Shown here piece by piece: positions 32,343 to 41,298 of a DNA stretch of 64,000 bases. The notes below the pieces were generated by a model. That model ran no database searches. It saw only the letters and a program-made list of their open reading frames with translations, and was not told where the DNA came from. The stretch lies in assembly GCA_963761985.1 (NCBI GenBank), contig CAVXIT010000009.1, positions 62,001 through 126,000 of the forward strand, given 5' to 3'. The position numbers and the translations under genes are program-made. The stretch comes from JACCTH01 sp963761985. GTDB taxonomy: Bacteria > Actinomycetota > Acidimicrobiia > Spongiisociales > ZC4RG35. How positions within the stretch are numbered: the first letter of the stretch is position 1; every line of letters begins with the position of its first letter.

Positions 32343-33461
32343 TCACCTTCGAACCAGGAAAACTCCCGATCGCGGCTTGGGGGAGAAGAACGTCGCCTTC
32401 GGCGGCATGAACTCGTTCCGGTCGGATGCCTCGAGCACGGTTTCGGTCGAGCAAGGAGCGAGCAGAAAACCCACTCCGCCATGCTCCTTCACCTTTGCGC
32501 GGAGCGCTCCCTCGTCGGGGTAGCCGGGGATGAATTGAAGGCGAGAATCAGTCCGTTCGTCTACAACGCCAAGATCGGCCAGCATCCCCCGGGCCAGAGC
32601 GGAAACATCCGTCTCGCCCGACGCCGGTTGCAGGTCGACCAGCCACTCTCCTGCCTGGGTGACGGCTACTGCTCGACCCGGCTCCGGAAGCAGCGGGCCG
32701 GGCTGCGCACCGATCTCATCGATGGGGGCATCCACCCACCGGTGGAACGGGTAGACACAGAGACTGTCGGCCGGAAAGGCAACGGCCAGGAAACGCCCGC
32801 CGGGAGTTTGCGGATCCATACCCCGCTGGACCGTGGCTGCCACCCGATGATGGCCATCGATAACGTACGCCTGCGGAATCTCGGCCAGGGCCGCAATGAG
32901 TTCGGGATCTTCGTCTGCCAGCCACACCCGGTGCCGGTCGCCATCGTCGAGAGTGACCTCGAACAGAGGCTCGCCAGCAGTGATTCGCTCCACCGCCTCG
33001 TCCACTGGCCGGTGGCGGCGGTAGGCCAGTCCCACCGGCGAGGAGCCATACCCAACGGTTTCGAGATAGTCGGTCAAGTCGTCGACCCGATCCGGTCGGG
33101 TCGCTTCGTGCGGGCGGATGACCTCCGGAAAGAGATCCCAGGGAACGTCCCCTACCACCCCCACCTGCACGTGATCGCCGCTTTTCAGTTCTAGGACGTA
33201 GAGCGCAGGTGGCCGAAACGTCCACGTGTTGCGCGCGAGCTCATTCTCCAAATAGGTCGTCGCCTGCGCTCGCCGGGTCTCATAGTCGAGGTCGACGTCG
33301 TCTCCCTCAGAGGGGGTGCCGTTGAGAAAACTGCGCGGATGCCGGCGAGCATGGGCGCCTCGTTCGGCCGGCGTGAAAAGGTCGTAGGCCGGGCTGACAA
33401 TTTCGGCTCCATCTTCCGACCTCACCACCCCGGCCGGAACCGGCAAAAGCCAACCGCTCAC
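32343..33461 (-). CDS. DUF1015 family protein
   Basis: A 372-aa protein of the DUF1015 family. It shows the characteristic IVSPAYDLFTPAERGAHARR N-terminus and a middle AYVIDGHHRVAATVQRG, a ParB/sulfiredoxin-like phrase with two histidines, plus FLAVAFPADSLCVYPFHRWV. Members often lie beside serA-type genes; some ParB-like relatives act as serine kinases, but this one is not assigned. The start GTG overlaps the SerA stop (GTGA), indicating coupled translation. Confidence 0.85.
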   Translation of the reverse strand: MSGWLLPVPAGVVRSEDGAEIVSPAYDLFTPAERGAHARRHPRSFLNGTPSEGDDVDLDYETRRAQATTYLENELARNTWTFRPPALYVLELKSGDHVQVGVVGDVPWDLFPEVIRPHEATRPDRVDDLTDYLETVGYGSSPVGLAYRRHRPVDEAVERITAGEPLFEVTLDDGDRHRVWLADEDPELIAALAEIPQAYVIDGHHRVAATVQRGMDPQTPGGRFLAVAFPADSLCVYPFHRWVDAPIDEIGAQPGPLLPEPGRAVAVTQAGEWLVDLQPASGETDVSALARGMLADLGVVDERTDSRLQFIPGYPDEGALRAKVKEHGGVGFLLAPCSTETVLEASDRNEFMPPKATFFSPKPRSGVFLVRR

Positions 33462-34660
33462 GAAGCACGGACCGAGGCGAAAATCACATCCGGATTGGCC
33501 GCAACCTGCTCGTAGACCGAGGGTGGAATCTCGCCTTGCACATGAATGCTCGCCACCGATGCTCCAGCCCCGGCAAATACCTGGTTCTGCATCTCCTGGA
33601 CGTTTAGCCCGGCTTCGCGCAATGCGCCGAGCACCGCAGAGAGAACTCCGACTCGATCGAAGTGGCGAACCACGAGAATGGAGCCGATCTGAGCTGGAGG
33701 GGTGAGATTGACCACATTGCGAGCAACCCCGCGCTCGTAGTCACAGATCATGGCCACGACTTCAGCTGCGATTGCTTCTTGCGCCTGGGCCGTTGAGGCG
33801 CCGATGTGATGGGTGGTGTAAACGCGCGGATGTCGCGCCAACGCCGAGTCGAATTCTCCGGTTCCAGAGGCTGGCTCATCGGCAAAGACGTCAATGCCGA
33901 CTCGAAGACCTTTCTCGTCGATCGCAGCGAGCAGTGCCCTCTCATCGATCACATCGCCCCGACTCGTGTTGATCAGAATGGTCCCCGGGGACAATTGGTC
34001 GAGGAAGTCGGAGTTGACCAGATTCTTGGTCTCAGGTGATCCGGGCACATGGATGCTGAGGATGTCAGAGACGCTGAGGAGAGTGGCCTGGTCCGGCACC
34101 GTGGCAATTCCTGCCGCTTTCATCCTCTCCTCAGTCAAAGGGTCGCGCTCCTTGTCCACCACGACCACCGAAAGTCCAAAAGCGGCAGCCCGTTCAGCGA
34201 CAGCGAGGCCGATCTGGCCAAGGCCAATCAGGCCCAGGGTTTTGCCCATCAGGCCATCCGACTGCGAATAGGCCTTCTTGTTCCATCGCCCCGACCGGGC
34301 TTCGGAGACGTTGTCGGCGATTTGCCGATCCAGGGCAAGGATCAACCCCATCGTCAGTTCCGCGACCGCGACCGAATTCTTGCCAGGCACGTTGGCGACG
34401 AAAACCGCCCGGGCCGCAGCTGCGTCGATGTCGATGGTGTTAGTGCCGGCGCCCGCCCGGATGACGAGACTCAGCGGCCCTGGTTCAGCAAAGACGCCGG
34501 CTTCGACGCGGGTCGAACGAACCACCAGAACGTCGCTCTCGGCAACGGCCGCAGCCAGGTCGCCTGACTGCAGTTGCGGGCGGTAGTCGATCTCAAATCC
34601 GCTTTTGGCGAGAGCGTCCAGACCCGACTGTTCGAAGGCATCGGCAAGCAGGATCCGCAT
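33458..34660 (-). CDS. D-3-phosphoglycerate dehydrogenase-like protein with ACT domain
   Basis: A 400-aa NAD-dependent 2-hydroxyacid dehydrogenase. ATG at 34660 gives MRILLADAFEQSGLDALAKS; the frame is open for 138 codons further upstream but that is the antisense of the divergent gene. The Rossmann motif is GLIGLGQIGLAVAERAA, then NTSRGDVIDERALLAAIDEK and the catalytic His in YTTHHIGAST. An ACT domain (SILVVRHFDRVGVLSAVLGA) ends it; the ASB domain of long SerA is absent. It is either serine synthesis or a related hydroxyacid step in the island; context favours neither firmly. Confidence 0.85.
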   Translation of the reverse strand: MRILLADAFEQSGLDALAKSGFEIDYRPQLQSGDLAAAVAESDVLVVRSTRVEAGVFAEPGPLSLVIRAGAGTNTIDIDAAAARAVFVANVPGKNSVAVAELTMGLILALDRQIADNVSEARSGRWNKKAYSQSDGLMGKTLGLIGLGQIGLAVAERAAAFGLSVVVVDKERDPLTEERMKAAGIATVPDQATLLSVSDILSIHVPGSPETKNLVNSDFLDQLSPGTILINTSRGDVIDERALLAAIDEKGLRVGIDVFADEPASGTGEFDSALARHPRVYTTHHIGASTAQAQEAIAAEVVAMICDYERGVARNVVNLTPPAQIGSILVVRHFDRVGVLSAVLGALREAGLNVQEMQNQVFAGAGASVASIHVQGEIPPSVYEQVAANPDVIFASVRAS

Positions 34661-34668
34661 CGGCGGCG

Positions 34669-34674
34669 AGTATA
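34669..34674 (-). promoter_or_regulatory. -10 element of the minus catabolic arm
   Basis: TATACT on the reverse strand ends 8 nt before the ATG at 34660, so the transcript would start on or next to the start codon (leaderless). No good -35 is seen in the GC-rich 50-bp divergent gap, so an activator may be needed. Confidence 0.4.
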
Positions 34675-34710
34675 TGGATTGGCCCCGGGCGGCCTCCGTA
34701 GAGTGAGCAG

Positions 34711-36174
34711 ATGAATGCGTCGGCCTCCCTTGGCCTCTACGACGACGTGGTCGACGGGGAAGTGCTCGCACGCAGCGTCGAGCGTTTCCGGGAGAGGCGC
34801 ATTCTCCTTCCCACCTTTGGCCAGCTGGCGGATCCCGGACTGATCGATCCTGGCCTCGTCGCCGATGTCTCCCCGGACGCGTCCGACCCGGCCAACCTCT
34901 TTCGGGTTCATTGGCACAACGACTCCACCAAGAAGGACCGGGTGGAGGTGCCCGGATACCTCGAGCTACCGACCGAACTAACTGGAGTCGAGGCGCGCAT
35001 CCTGATTGCGCTCGGCAATCGCTTCCCCATGATCGGCGCTCACAAGGTGCTTGCGGCCTACGCCTGCTTGGCACCGCGAGTCGTGACGGGAACCTTCGAT
35101 CCCACTCGCCATCGGGCCATCTGGCCCTCGACGGGCAACTACGCCCGCGGCGGAGTTGCCATCAGCCGGATCATGGACAGCCGCGGCGTCGCCGTGCTTC
35201 CTGAGGGAATGTCAAACGAACGCTTCCAGTGGTTGGATCGATGGATCACCTCGCCCGACGACGTGATCCGCACCTCCGGATCGGAATCCAACGTCAAGGA
35301 GATCTATGACGCCTGTCGCGAGCTGGCCCGCGACCCTGACAATGTCGTTCTCAATCAGTTCTCGGAATTCGGCAACCACCTCGCACATTTCCGCGTCACC
35401 GGCACGGCCCTCGAGCGAGTCTTTGAGAATTCGGCTGGAGAGAATCTGGCCGCGTTCGTAGCGGCGTCCGGTTCCGCCGGCACTCTCGGCGCCGGCGACT
35501 ATCTCAAAGAACGGCACGGCTCGCGGATCGTGGCAGTCGAAGCGCTCGAGTGTCCAACCATGCTCTACAACGGGTTCGGCGAACACAACATCCAGGGAAT
35601 TGGCGACAAGCACATCCCGCTGATCCACAACGCGATGAACACAGATGATGCAGTCGCGATCACCGACCGCGCCACCGATCAGCTCTTCCTCCTTTTCAAC
35701 CTGGAGGCTGGCCGGGAGTATTTGCAGTCGAAGGGAGTCGATCCCACCGGCTTCGAGCATCTGGGCTTGTCGTCGATCGCCAACATCCTCGCTTCGATCC
35801 AGACCGCCAAGTCTCACGGCTTGGGCCACGAAGATGTGATCGTCACGGTCGCCACCGACGGTTCGGAGATGTACCTCTCCGAAATCGAGAAGATTGAATC
35901 GAGGGATGGCTTCGATCCGGCGTCGATCTTCGGCCGATACCTCATCGACGGTGAGACAGGGGACTTTCTCGAACTCGGCGAACCCGGTCGCCGACGCATC
36001 TTCAACCTTGGCTATTACACCTGGGTCGAGCAGCAAGGAGTTCCGTTCGCGGAGTTCGAAGCGCGGCGAGATCTGAAGTGGTGGCAGTCGCTCCGCCCCT
36101 TCCTCGATAGATGGGACGACCTGATCGATGAGTTCAATACGCGAACCGGAGTGAGCGCTGGCTCCAACCGATAG
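34711..36174 (+). CDS. fold-type II PLP-dependent enzyme (cysteine-synthase-like)
   Basis: A 487-aa enzyme with PLP fold type II. The likely Schiff-base lysine is in MIGAHKVLAAYACLAPRVV (near residue 112), followed by the phosphate/substrate loop IWPSTGNYARGGVAISRIMD, NQFSEFGNHLAHFRVTG and the glycine loop ASGSAGTLGAGDYLKE. The C-terminal 120 residues are an extra region beyond normal cysteine synthase. An eliminating lyase or deaminase role is likely, but the substrate is unknown. It overlaps the start of the next PLP gene, and both head the plus arm of the catabolic island. Confidence 0.8.
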   Translation: MNASASLGLYDDVVDGEVLARSVERFRERRILLPTFGQLADPGLIDPGLVADVSPDASDPANLFRVHWHNDSTKKDRVEVPGYLELPTELTGVEARILIALGNRFPMIGAHKVLAAYACLAPRVVTGTFDPTRHRAIWPSTGNYARGGVAISRIMDSRGVAVLPEGMSNERFQWLDRWITSPDDVIRTSGSESNVKEIYDACRELARDPDNVVLNQFSEFGNHLAHFRVTGTALERVFENSAGENLAAFVAASGSAGTLGAGDYLKERHGSRIVAVEALECPTMLYNGFGEHNIQGIGDKHIPLIHNAMNTDDAVAITDRATDQLFLLFNLEAGREYLQSKGVDPTGFEHLGLSSIANILASIQTAKSHGLGHEDVIVTVATDGSEMYLSEIEKIESRDGFDPASIFGRYLIDGETGDFLELGEPGRRRIFNLGYYTWVEQQGVPFAEFEARRDLKWWQSLRPFLDRWDDLIDEFNTRTGVSAGSNR

Positions 36175-37318
36175 CCCCAACCCCTTCATCCGCTACCGCT
36201 GGCTGCTTGATTCCTATCGGCTGGCGCTCAACGCGGGTTGGAAGGACGATGACTTCGTTGCCCTCGTGAATCGGCTCGATGAATCGGTAGCCGCCGTTGA
36301 TGGTCACGGCTTTGCGATCACCCCCCTCACCCTGCAGCCATCACTGGCGGCGCGCCTCGGTCTCCGCAGTCGCCTCTGGGTGAAAGACGAAACCGGGAAC
36401 GTTGCAGGCTCGCATAAAGCCCGCCACCTCTTCGGGTCCATGCTCCATTTGGCCATTGCCGAGGACGACCAGGGTGAGCTGGTCATCGCCTCCTGTGGGA
36501 ACGCCGCACTTGCGGCTGCCGTCGTCGCGCGGGCGGCCGAGAAGCCTCTGCGCGTTTTCGTCCCGACATGGGCCGATCCGGCGATCGTCAAGAGATTGGA
36601 AAAGCTCGAAGCCACGATCGAGGTCAACGAGCGAACTGGTCAAAGCGTGGGAGATCCGACAGTGGCAGCGATGATTGCGGCAATTGACAAGGGAGCGACT
36701 CCGTTTTCGGTTCAGGGATCGGTGACCGAATCGGCACTCGACGGAGGTCGGACCCTCGGGTGGGAGCTGGCCGAGCAACTGGCTCTGGCCCGCGCGGCCG
36801 GTCGGATCGAGGTCTTCGTCCAGGTTGGTGGTGGAGCATTGGCAGCCTCCACGTGGCAGGGTTTGACCGACGGCATCCGTGAGCAATGGCTAGGCGCCGA
36901 GCCCGTCATCCACACCGTCCAGACCGAGGCTGTCGCCCCGCTCAATCGAGCCTGGCGTCTCCTGCTGGCCGAAAGCGACGGTGACCCTGAGCTCGCAATC
37001 GAATCTGCCCGCCGACATCCGCAGATCTACATGTGGGCATGGGAGAACGTTGGCACCTCGGTCGCATCAGGAATTCTCGACGACGTCACTTACGACTGGC
37101 TGCCGGTGATCGACGCCATGCTTCGAACCGGTGGCGAAGCGCACGTCGTTAGCGAGCAAATGGTCAAGGATGCGAATTCGCTGGCCAGGGAGCTGACCGG
37201 GATCGAGGTTGATGCCACGGGCAGTTCCGGAGCTTCGGCTCTGCTCGATCCGGCCGTGGCCGAGCGGGTCGCGGGAGACGTAGTGGTGCTCTTCACTGCC
37301 AAAATGGGCATCCAATGA
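36158..37318 (+). CDS. fold-type II PLP-dependent lyase (threonine-synthase-like), CTG start
   Basis: A 386-aa enzyme if it starts at CTG 36158. The PLP lysine is in VKDETGNVAGSHKARHLFGS and the phosphate loop VIASCGNAALAAAVVARAA, with VQVGGGALAASTWQG later. The usual start caller gives GTG 36266, which drops 36 residues, but the in-frame stretch before it (NPFIRYRWLLDSYRLALNAG) is compact and protein-like and follows GGAGTGAG by a normal spacing. No ATG/GTG/TTG exists in that part, so a CTG start overlapping the preceding stop by 17 nt is inferred. Substrate unknown; a diamino acid or serine-type lyase would fit. Confidence 0.78.
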   Translation: MAPTDSPNPFIRYRWLLDSYRLALNAGWKDDDFVALVNRLDESVAAVDGHGFAITPLTLQPSLAARLGLRSRLWVKDETGNVAGSHKARHLFGSMLHLAIAEDDQGELVIASCGNAALAAAVVARAAEKPLRVFVPTWADPAIVKRLEKLEATIEVNERTGQSVGDPTVAAMIAAIDKGATPFSVQGSVTESALDGGRTLGWELAEQLALARAAGRIEVFVQVGGGALAASTWQGLTDGIREQWLGAEPVIHTVQTEAVAPLNRAWRLLLAESDGDPELAIESARRHPQIYMWAWENVGTSVASGILDDVTYDWLPVIDAMLRTGGEAHVVSEQMVKDANSLARELTGIEVDATGSSGASALLDPAVAERVAGDVVVLFTAKMGIQ

Positions 37319-38154
37319 GTGTCGTGCGAGCCGCCCTGGTCCAAGCCGAGTGGACCGGCGACAAGGAATCGATGATCGAGAAGAACCTCGGCTACGCCCG
37401 CGAGGCAGCCGAGCAGGGCGCTCAGGTGCTCTGTTTTCAGGAGATCTTCACCACCCCTTACTTCTGCACTGTGCAGGACCCGCAGTTCTACGACACCGCC
37501 GAAGAAATCCCCGATGGGCCCACGACCAGGCGAATGGTCGAGCTGGCTCGTGAGACCGGAATGGTCGTCATCGCCCCCATATACGAGAAGGTCGACGAAG
37601 GGACGTTCTACAACACCGCATCGGTCATCGATGCTGATGGTTCGTTCCTCGGCATCTACCGCAAGACCCACATCCCCCAAGTCGAGGGTTTTTGGGAAAA
37701 GTTCTACTTTCGTCCCGGCAACCTCGGCTATCCCGTGTTCGACACCGCCGTTGGCAGGATCGGCGTGTATATCTGTTACGACCGCCATTTCCCCGAAGGC
37801 TGGCGGGTGTTGGGGCTCAAGGGAGCCAAGCTGGTGTTCAACCCCTCGGCGACCACGCGCGGTCATTCGAGGTATCTGTGGGAGCTAGAGCAGCCAGCGG
37901 CGGCGGTAGCAAACGAGTACTTCGTCGGCGCGATCAATCGCGTGGGCAAAGAAGAGTTGAAGGACACCGACTATTACGGCTCGTCCTACTTCGCCAGCCC
38001 TCGAGGTCAGATCATCGACGGCACCGCCTCCGATACCAAGGACGAAGTGGTCGTCCGCGACCTCGACATGTCGCAAATCGAGGAAGTGCGCCGGCAATGG
38101 GCCTTTTACCGTGACCGACGCCCGGAGGCCTACAGCGAAGTGTCGGCTTTGTGA
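37315..38154 (+). CDS. beta-ureidopropionase-type nitrilase
   Basis: A 279-aa C-N hydrolase. The triad is in CFQEIFTTPYF, YRKTHIPQVEGFWEKFYF and GVYICYDRHFPEGWRVLG; PSATTRGHSRYLWELEQPAA is also typical. Relatives hydrolyse N-carbamoyl-beta-alanine or N-carbamoylputrescine, releasing CO2 and NH3. It overlaps the PLP gene upstream (ATGA) and the deaminase gene downstream (GTGA), so it is a coupled member of the plus arm. It differs from the D-carbamoylase-like nitrilase on the other strand. Confidence 0.88.
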   Translation: MSVVRAALVQAEWTGDKESMIEKNLGYAREAAEQGAQVLCFQEIFTTPYFCTVQDPQFYDTAEEIPDGPTTRRMVELARETGMVVIAPIYEKVDEGTFYNTASVIDADGSFLGIYRKTHIPQVEGFWEKFYFRPGNLGYPVFDTAVGRIGVYICYDRHFPEGWRVLGLKGAKLVFNPSATTRGHSRYLWELEQPAAAVANEYFVGAINRVGKEELKDTDYYGSSYFASPRGQIIDGTASDTKDEVVVRDLDMSQIEEVRRQWAFYRDRRPEAYSEVSAL

Positions 38155-38717
38155 GCTTTCCGACCGTCGAGATTGCTTTGCCCACCTGGGTCGACGATCT
38201 GTGCCAACCCGGTCAGACCTTTCCGACTCTCGAAGCCCGGGTCGACTTGACCCTGACGCTGGCTCGTTCCAACTTCGAGCACGAAACCGGAGGGCCTTTT
38301 GGGTCAGCGATCTTCGACGAAAAGGGAGGGCTGATCTCAGTCGGCGTCAACATGGTGGTACCGAACAGTTTTGCGGGAGCACACGCCGAAATCGTGGCCA
38401 TTGCCATCGCCGGACGGGTTCTGCGAAACTTCACCTTCGCCGACCACCACACGGAGATCGTCGCCTCGACCGAGCCGTGCGCGATGTGCCTTGGCGCAAT
38501 CCCGTGGTCAGGGGTCAAACGACTGGTGTGCGCAGCCCGTGACGAGGACGCGTCTGCGGTCGGTTTCGAAGAGGGCGACAAGCCCACCGATTGGGGTGAC
38601 AAGCTCAACGCCCGGGGAATCGAAGTGGTGCGCGATGTCAAGCGGGACGAGGGGGCGCAAGTCCTAATCGACTATGTCAAGGCCGGTGGCGTGATTTATA
38701 ACGGTGACACCGCATGA
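38151..38717 (+). CDS. guanine-deaminase-like nucleobase deaminase (CDA fold)
   Basis: A 188-aa cytidine-deaminase-fold enzyme. The zinc site is HAEIVAIAIA (His, Glu proton shuttle) and EPCAMCLGAIPWSGVKRLVC (two Cys). The N-terminal 40 residues and FADHHTEIVASTEPCAMCLG resemble GuaD-type guanine deaminases, which turn guanine into xanthine, and the adjacent xanthine dehydrogenase fits. A tRNA or other nucleoside deaminase is less likely by context. GTG start within the nitrilase stop. Confidence 0.85.
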   Translation: MSFPTVEIALPTWVDDLCQPGQTFPTLEARVDLTLTLARSNFEHETGGPFGSAIFDEKGGLISVGVNMVVPNSFAGAHAEIVAIAIAGRVLRNFTFADHHTEIVASTEPCAMCLGAIPWSGVKRLVCAARDEDASAVGFEEGDKPTDWGDKLNARGIEVVRDVKRDEGAQVLIDYVKAGGVIYNGDTA

Positions 38718-38741
38718 AACGGACTGGATGAGAAAGCCAAG

Positions 38742-39900
38742 ATGAAACGGCTGGCCTGGGTACCGGTGGTCGTCACCGGAATTCTCATCATCGTTTCGAT
38801 CGTCGTATCGGGAATCGGAGCGTTTGAGGAACTGGCGGGACCCTGGAGTCTCGGCACCATCGCCGCGACCGTGGCAGGAACCTTGATCATCACAAGGCGC
38901 CCGAGCCATCCAATTGGTTGGATGTACACCGCCTTCGGACTACTGACGAGCAGCGGCTATCTCCTGTACGCCTTAGCCTCCCGGGCCGAGTCACAAACCG
39001 TGAGCGGTTGGTACGACGCAACCGGCAGTGCCCTCGCCACTGTCGCGGTCATCCTGCTCCCCGCTTCCCTGTTGCGCTTCCCCGACGGTCTTCTGCCATC
39101 CAACCGTTGGCGATGGCTATCGCCGGTAATCGTCCTTGCGGCGATCGCCGGTGGCGTGGGGTCGCTTCTGAATGGTGGTTGGGGAGGAGACATCAAGCAA
39201 GCGCTGGCACCGAGCCCTCTCCGGGAATTCACGCAGCCATTCGGTGATATCGCCTCCAATGCCTTCTACATACTCATGTCTTTCACGATGCTTGCCTCCG
39301 GGCTGTCGCTGATCCTCCGCTTTCGACGCACATCAGGACCCGCGCGAGCAGATGAAGTGGTTGGCAATCTCAGCACTGCTCTTGATAGTGGCCTTCGCGC
39401 TGGCCAATCTGGTCAACGAGGGGGGCCTCATGCTCGTCGACGAAGGCATGACCTGGTTGGTGGCCATCGCCTTCGCCTCGGTGCCGGCAGCGGTTGCCAT
39501 CGCCATCATCCGCTACCGGCTCTACGACATCGACCGGATCATCAACCGGACGATCGTTTATGGCCTTGCCACGACGGCAGTCCTGGCGGTCTATGCGCTA
39601 ACGGTGTTTGCGGCGTCAACCGTTGCGGCCGAAACCGACAACAATCTGGTCGTCGCTTTGGCGACGTTGCTGGCCGCGGCCGCCTTCAGGCCGGCGTTGC
39701 GCCGTGTGCAACGGTTCGTCGATCGACGGTTTTATCGCAGGCGTTTCAATGTGCAGAGCACGATCGATCGCTTCGGATCTCGCTTGAGCCATGGCACCAA
39801 CCTCGACGATCTCACCCAGGATCTCGTTGGAGTAGTCCGGAACACGATGCAGCCAGAGCAAGTAGGGGTCTGGTTGAAGCGCGCTGAAGCGGGTCGCTAG
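38742..39900 (+). pseudogene. 7TM histidine-kinase-N-terminal-like membrane protein, frameshifted
   Basis: Two overlapping frames make one protein. Frame 1 (from 38742) has several membrane segments (VPVVVTGILIIVSIVVSGIG, LGTIAATVAGTLIITRRPSH, VAVILLPASLLRFPDGLLPS) up to LILRFRRTSGP; frame 2 continues REQMKWLAISALLLIVAFAL and ends RFVDRRFYRRRFNVQSTIDR and TMQPEQVGVWLKR. The join is near 39338-39345; one base too many in GGACCC would explain it. The intact family (about 385 aa) looks like the sensor region of kinases without a kinase domain. Sequencing error or true mutation cannot be told apart here. Confidence 0.75.
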
Positions 39901-39906
39901 GCAGGC

Positions 39907-41298
39907 ATGAAGCTTCATGCGGTGCAGCAGCACCGGCTTGAGTACGCGCGCTATCTGCGGCCGATGTCGATCGACGAGGCACTGGAAATGCTCGCTGAGC
40001 ACCGCGGGAGCGCACGGATAGTCGCGGGTGGAACCGACCTCCTGCTCGAGATGGACCGCGGTATTCGCTCGGTCAACGTCCTCATTGACATCAGCCGGAC
40101 ACCAGGTCTGGACGGGATTGAACTTGCGGGTGACTATCTCTCCATTGGTGCCGGTGTCACGCATAACGAGATCGTGACTTCGGCACTAGCGGTCGCACGG
40201 GCGCTCCCCCTGGCGCAGGCTTGCTGGGAGATCGCCTCACCACAGTTGCGCAATCGGGCCACGATCGTCGGCAACTTGGTGACGGCGTCCCCAGCGAATG
40301 ACACCATCTCTCCGCTGCGGGCTCTCGGGACGACGGTCGCAATCGCCTCAGCTGCCTCGGAGCGTGAGGTCGATCTGGCCGATTTCCATCGTGGTGTGCG
40401 CAAAGTGGATCTGGCCGAGGACGAAATGGTGACCGCCCTCCGGGTACGGGCGATGGGTCCTCAGGAGCGGGGGATCTTCGTCAAGCTGGGGTTGCGCAAG
40501 GCCCAGGCGATTTCGATCGTCCACCTTGCTTTTGTCCTGGCCTTTGAAGAGAACGTTGTCACCAGAGCTTCGATCGCCTTGGGCAGCGTTGCGCCCACGA
40601 TCATCAATGCCAGCGGCGCCGAGGAATTCTTGCGCGGCCGTCAGCTCGACGCTGAGACCATCACCGAAACCGCCCAATTGGTCGCCGCGGCCGCCAGCCC
40701 GATCGGCGATCTGCGAGCGACGGCGGAATATCGGAGTGCCGAGCTTGCCTTCGCCACCGAGAGAGCGCTCGCCGCATTGAGTCGCGGCGACGAACGGAAA
40801 TACTGGCCCACAAAACCGGTAACTCTCGGCAAACGCAAGATCGACAACGGCACCGCGACACGGGTCAACGGGCACACCGTTGCGGACGCACCCCCGTTTG
40901 AAACGACGCTCCTCGATTGGTTGCGAGCCCTTGATCTCACCGGCAGCAAAGAAGGATGCGCCGAGGGCGAGTGCGGAGCCTGCACCGTCTTCCTCGACGG
41001 GGTAGCCGTGATGTCGTGTCTCGTGCCTGCCGGCCGGGCGCAGGGCGCCGAAATCACCACCATCGAAGGGCTCGGCTCCGACGATGAGCTTCATCGGTTG
41101 CAGCAGGCTTTCCTCGACCAGGGCGCCGTGCAATGCGGATTCTGCATCCCCGGCTTCTTGATGTCAGGGGCGATGCTGCTCGACGAGAGGGCAAGGCCCA
41201 GTCCCGAAGACATCCGGACTGCTTTCTCGGGCAACCTCTGTCGTTGTACGGGCTACTACAAGATCATCGCCGCGGTCGAGCAGGCGAGCCACCAATGA
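39907..41298 (+). CDS. xanthine dehydrogenase FAD and 2Fe2S subunit (fused)
   Basis: A 463-aa fusion. Residues 1 to about 290 are the FAD domain: YLRPMSIDEALEMLAEH, IVAGGTDLLLEMDRG, QLRNRATIVGNLVTASPAND. Residues about 305-463 are the two-cluster ferredoxin domain: CAEGECGACTVFLDG, VMSCLVPA, VQCGFCIPGF and LCRCTGYYKIIAAVEQ. The usual one-chain order puts 2Fe2S before FAD; here it is reversed. It passes electrons from the Mo subunit to NAD or another acceptor. It overlaps the Mo subunit gene by 4 nt (ATGA). Confidence 0.9.
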   Translation: MKLHAVQQHRLEYARYLRPMSIDEALEMLAEHRGSARIVAGGTDLLLEMDRGIRSVNVLIDISRTPGLDGIELAGDYLSIGAGVTHNEIVTSALAVARALPLAQACWEIASPQLRNRATIVGNLVTASPANDTISPLRALGTTVAIASAASEREVDLADFHRGVRKVDLAEDEMVTALRVRAMGPQERGIFVKLGLRKAQAISIVHLAFVLAFEENVVTRASIALGSVAPTIINASGAEEFLRGRQLDAETITETAQLVAAAASPIGDLRATAEYRSAELAFATERALAALSRGDERKYWPTKPVTLGKRKIDNGTATRVNGHTVADAPPFETTLLDWLRALDLTGSKEGCAEGECGACTVFLDGVAVMSCLVPAGRAQGAEITTIEGLGSDDELHRLQQAFLDQGAVQCGFCIPGFLMSGAMLLDERARPSPEDIRTAFSGNLCRCTGYYKIIAAVEQASHQ

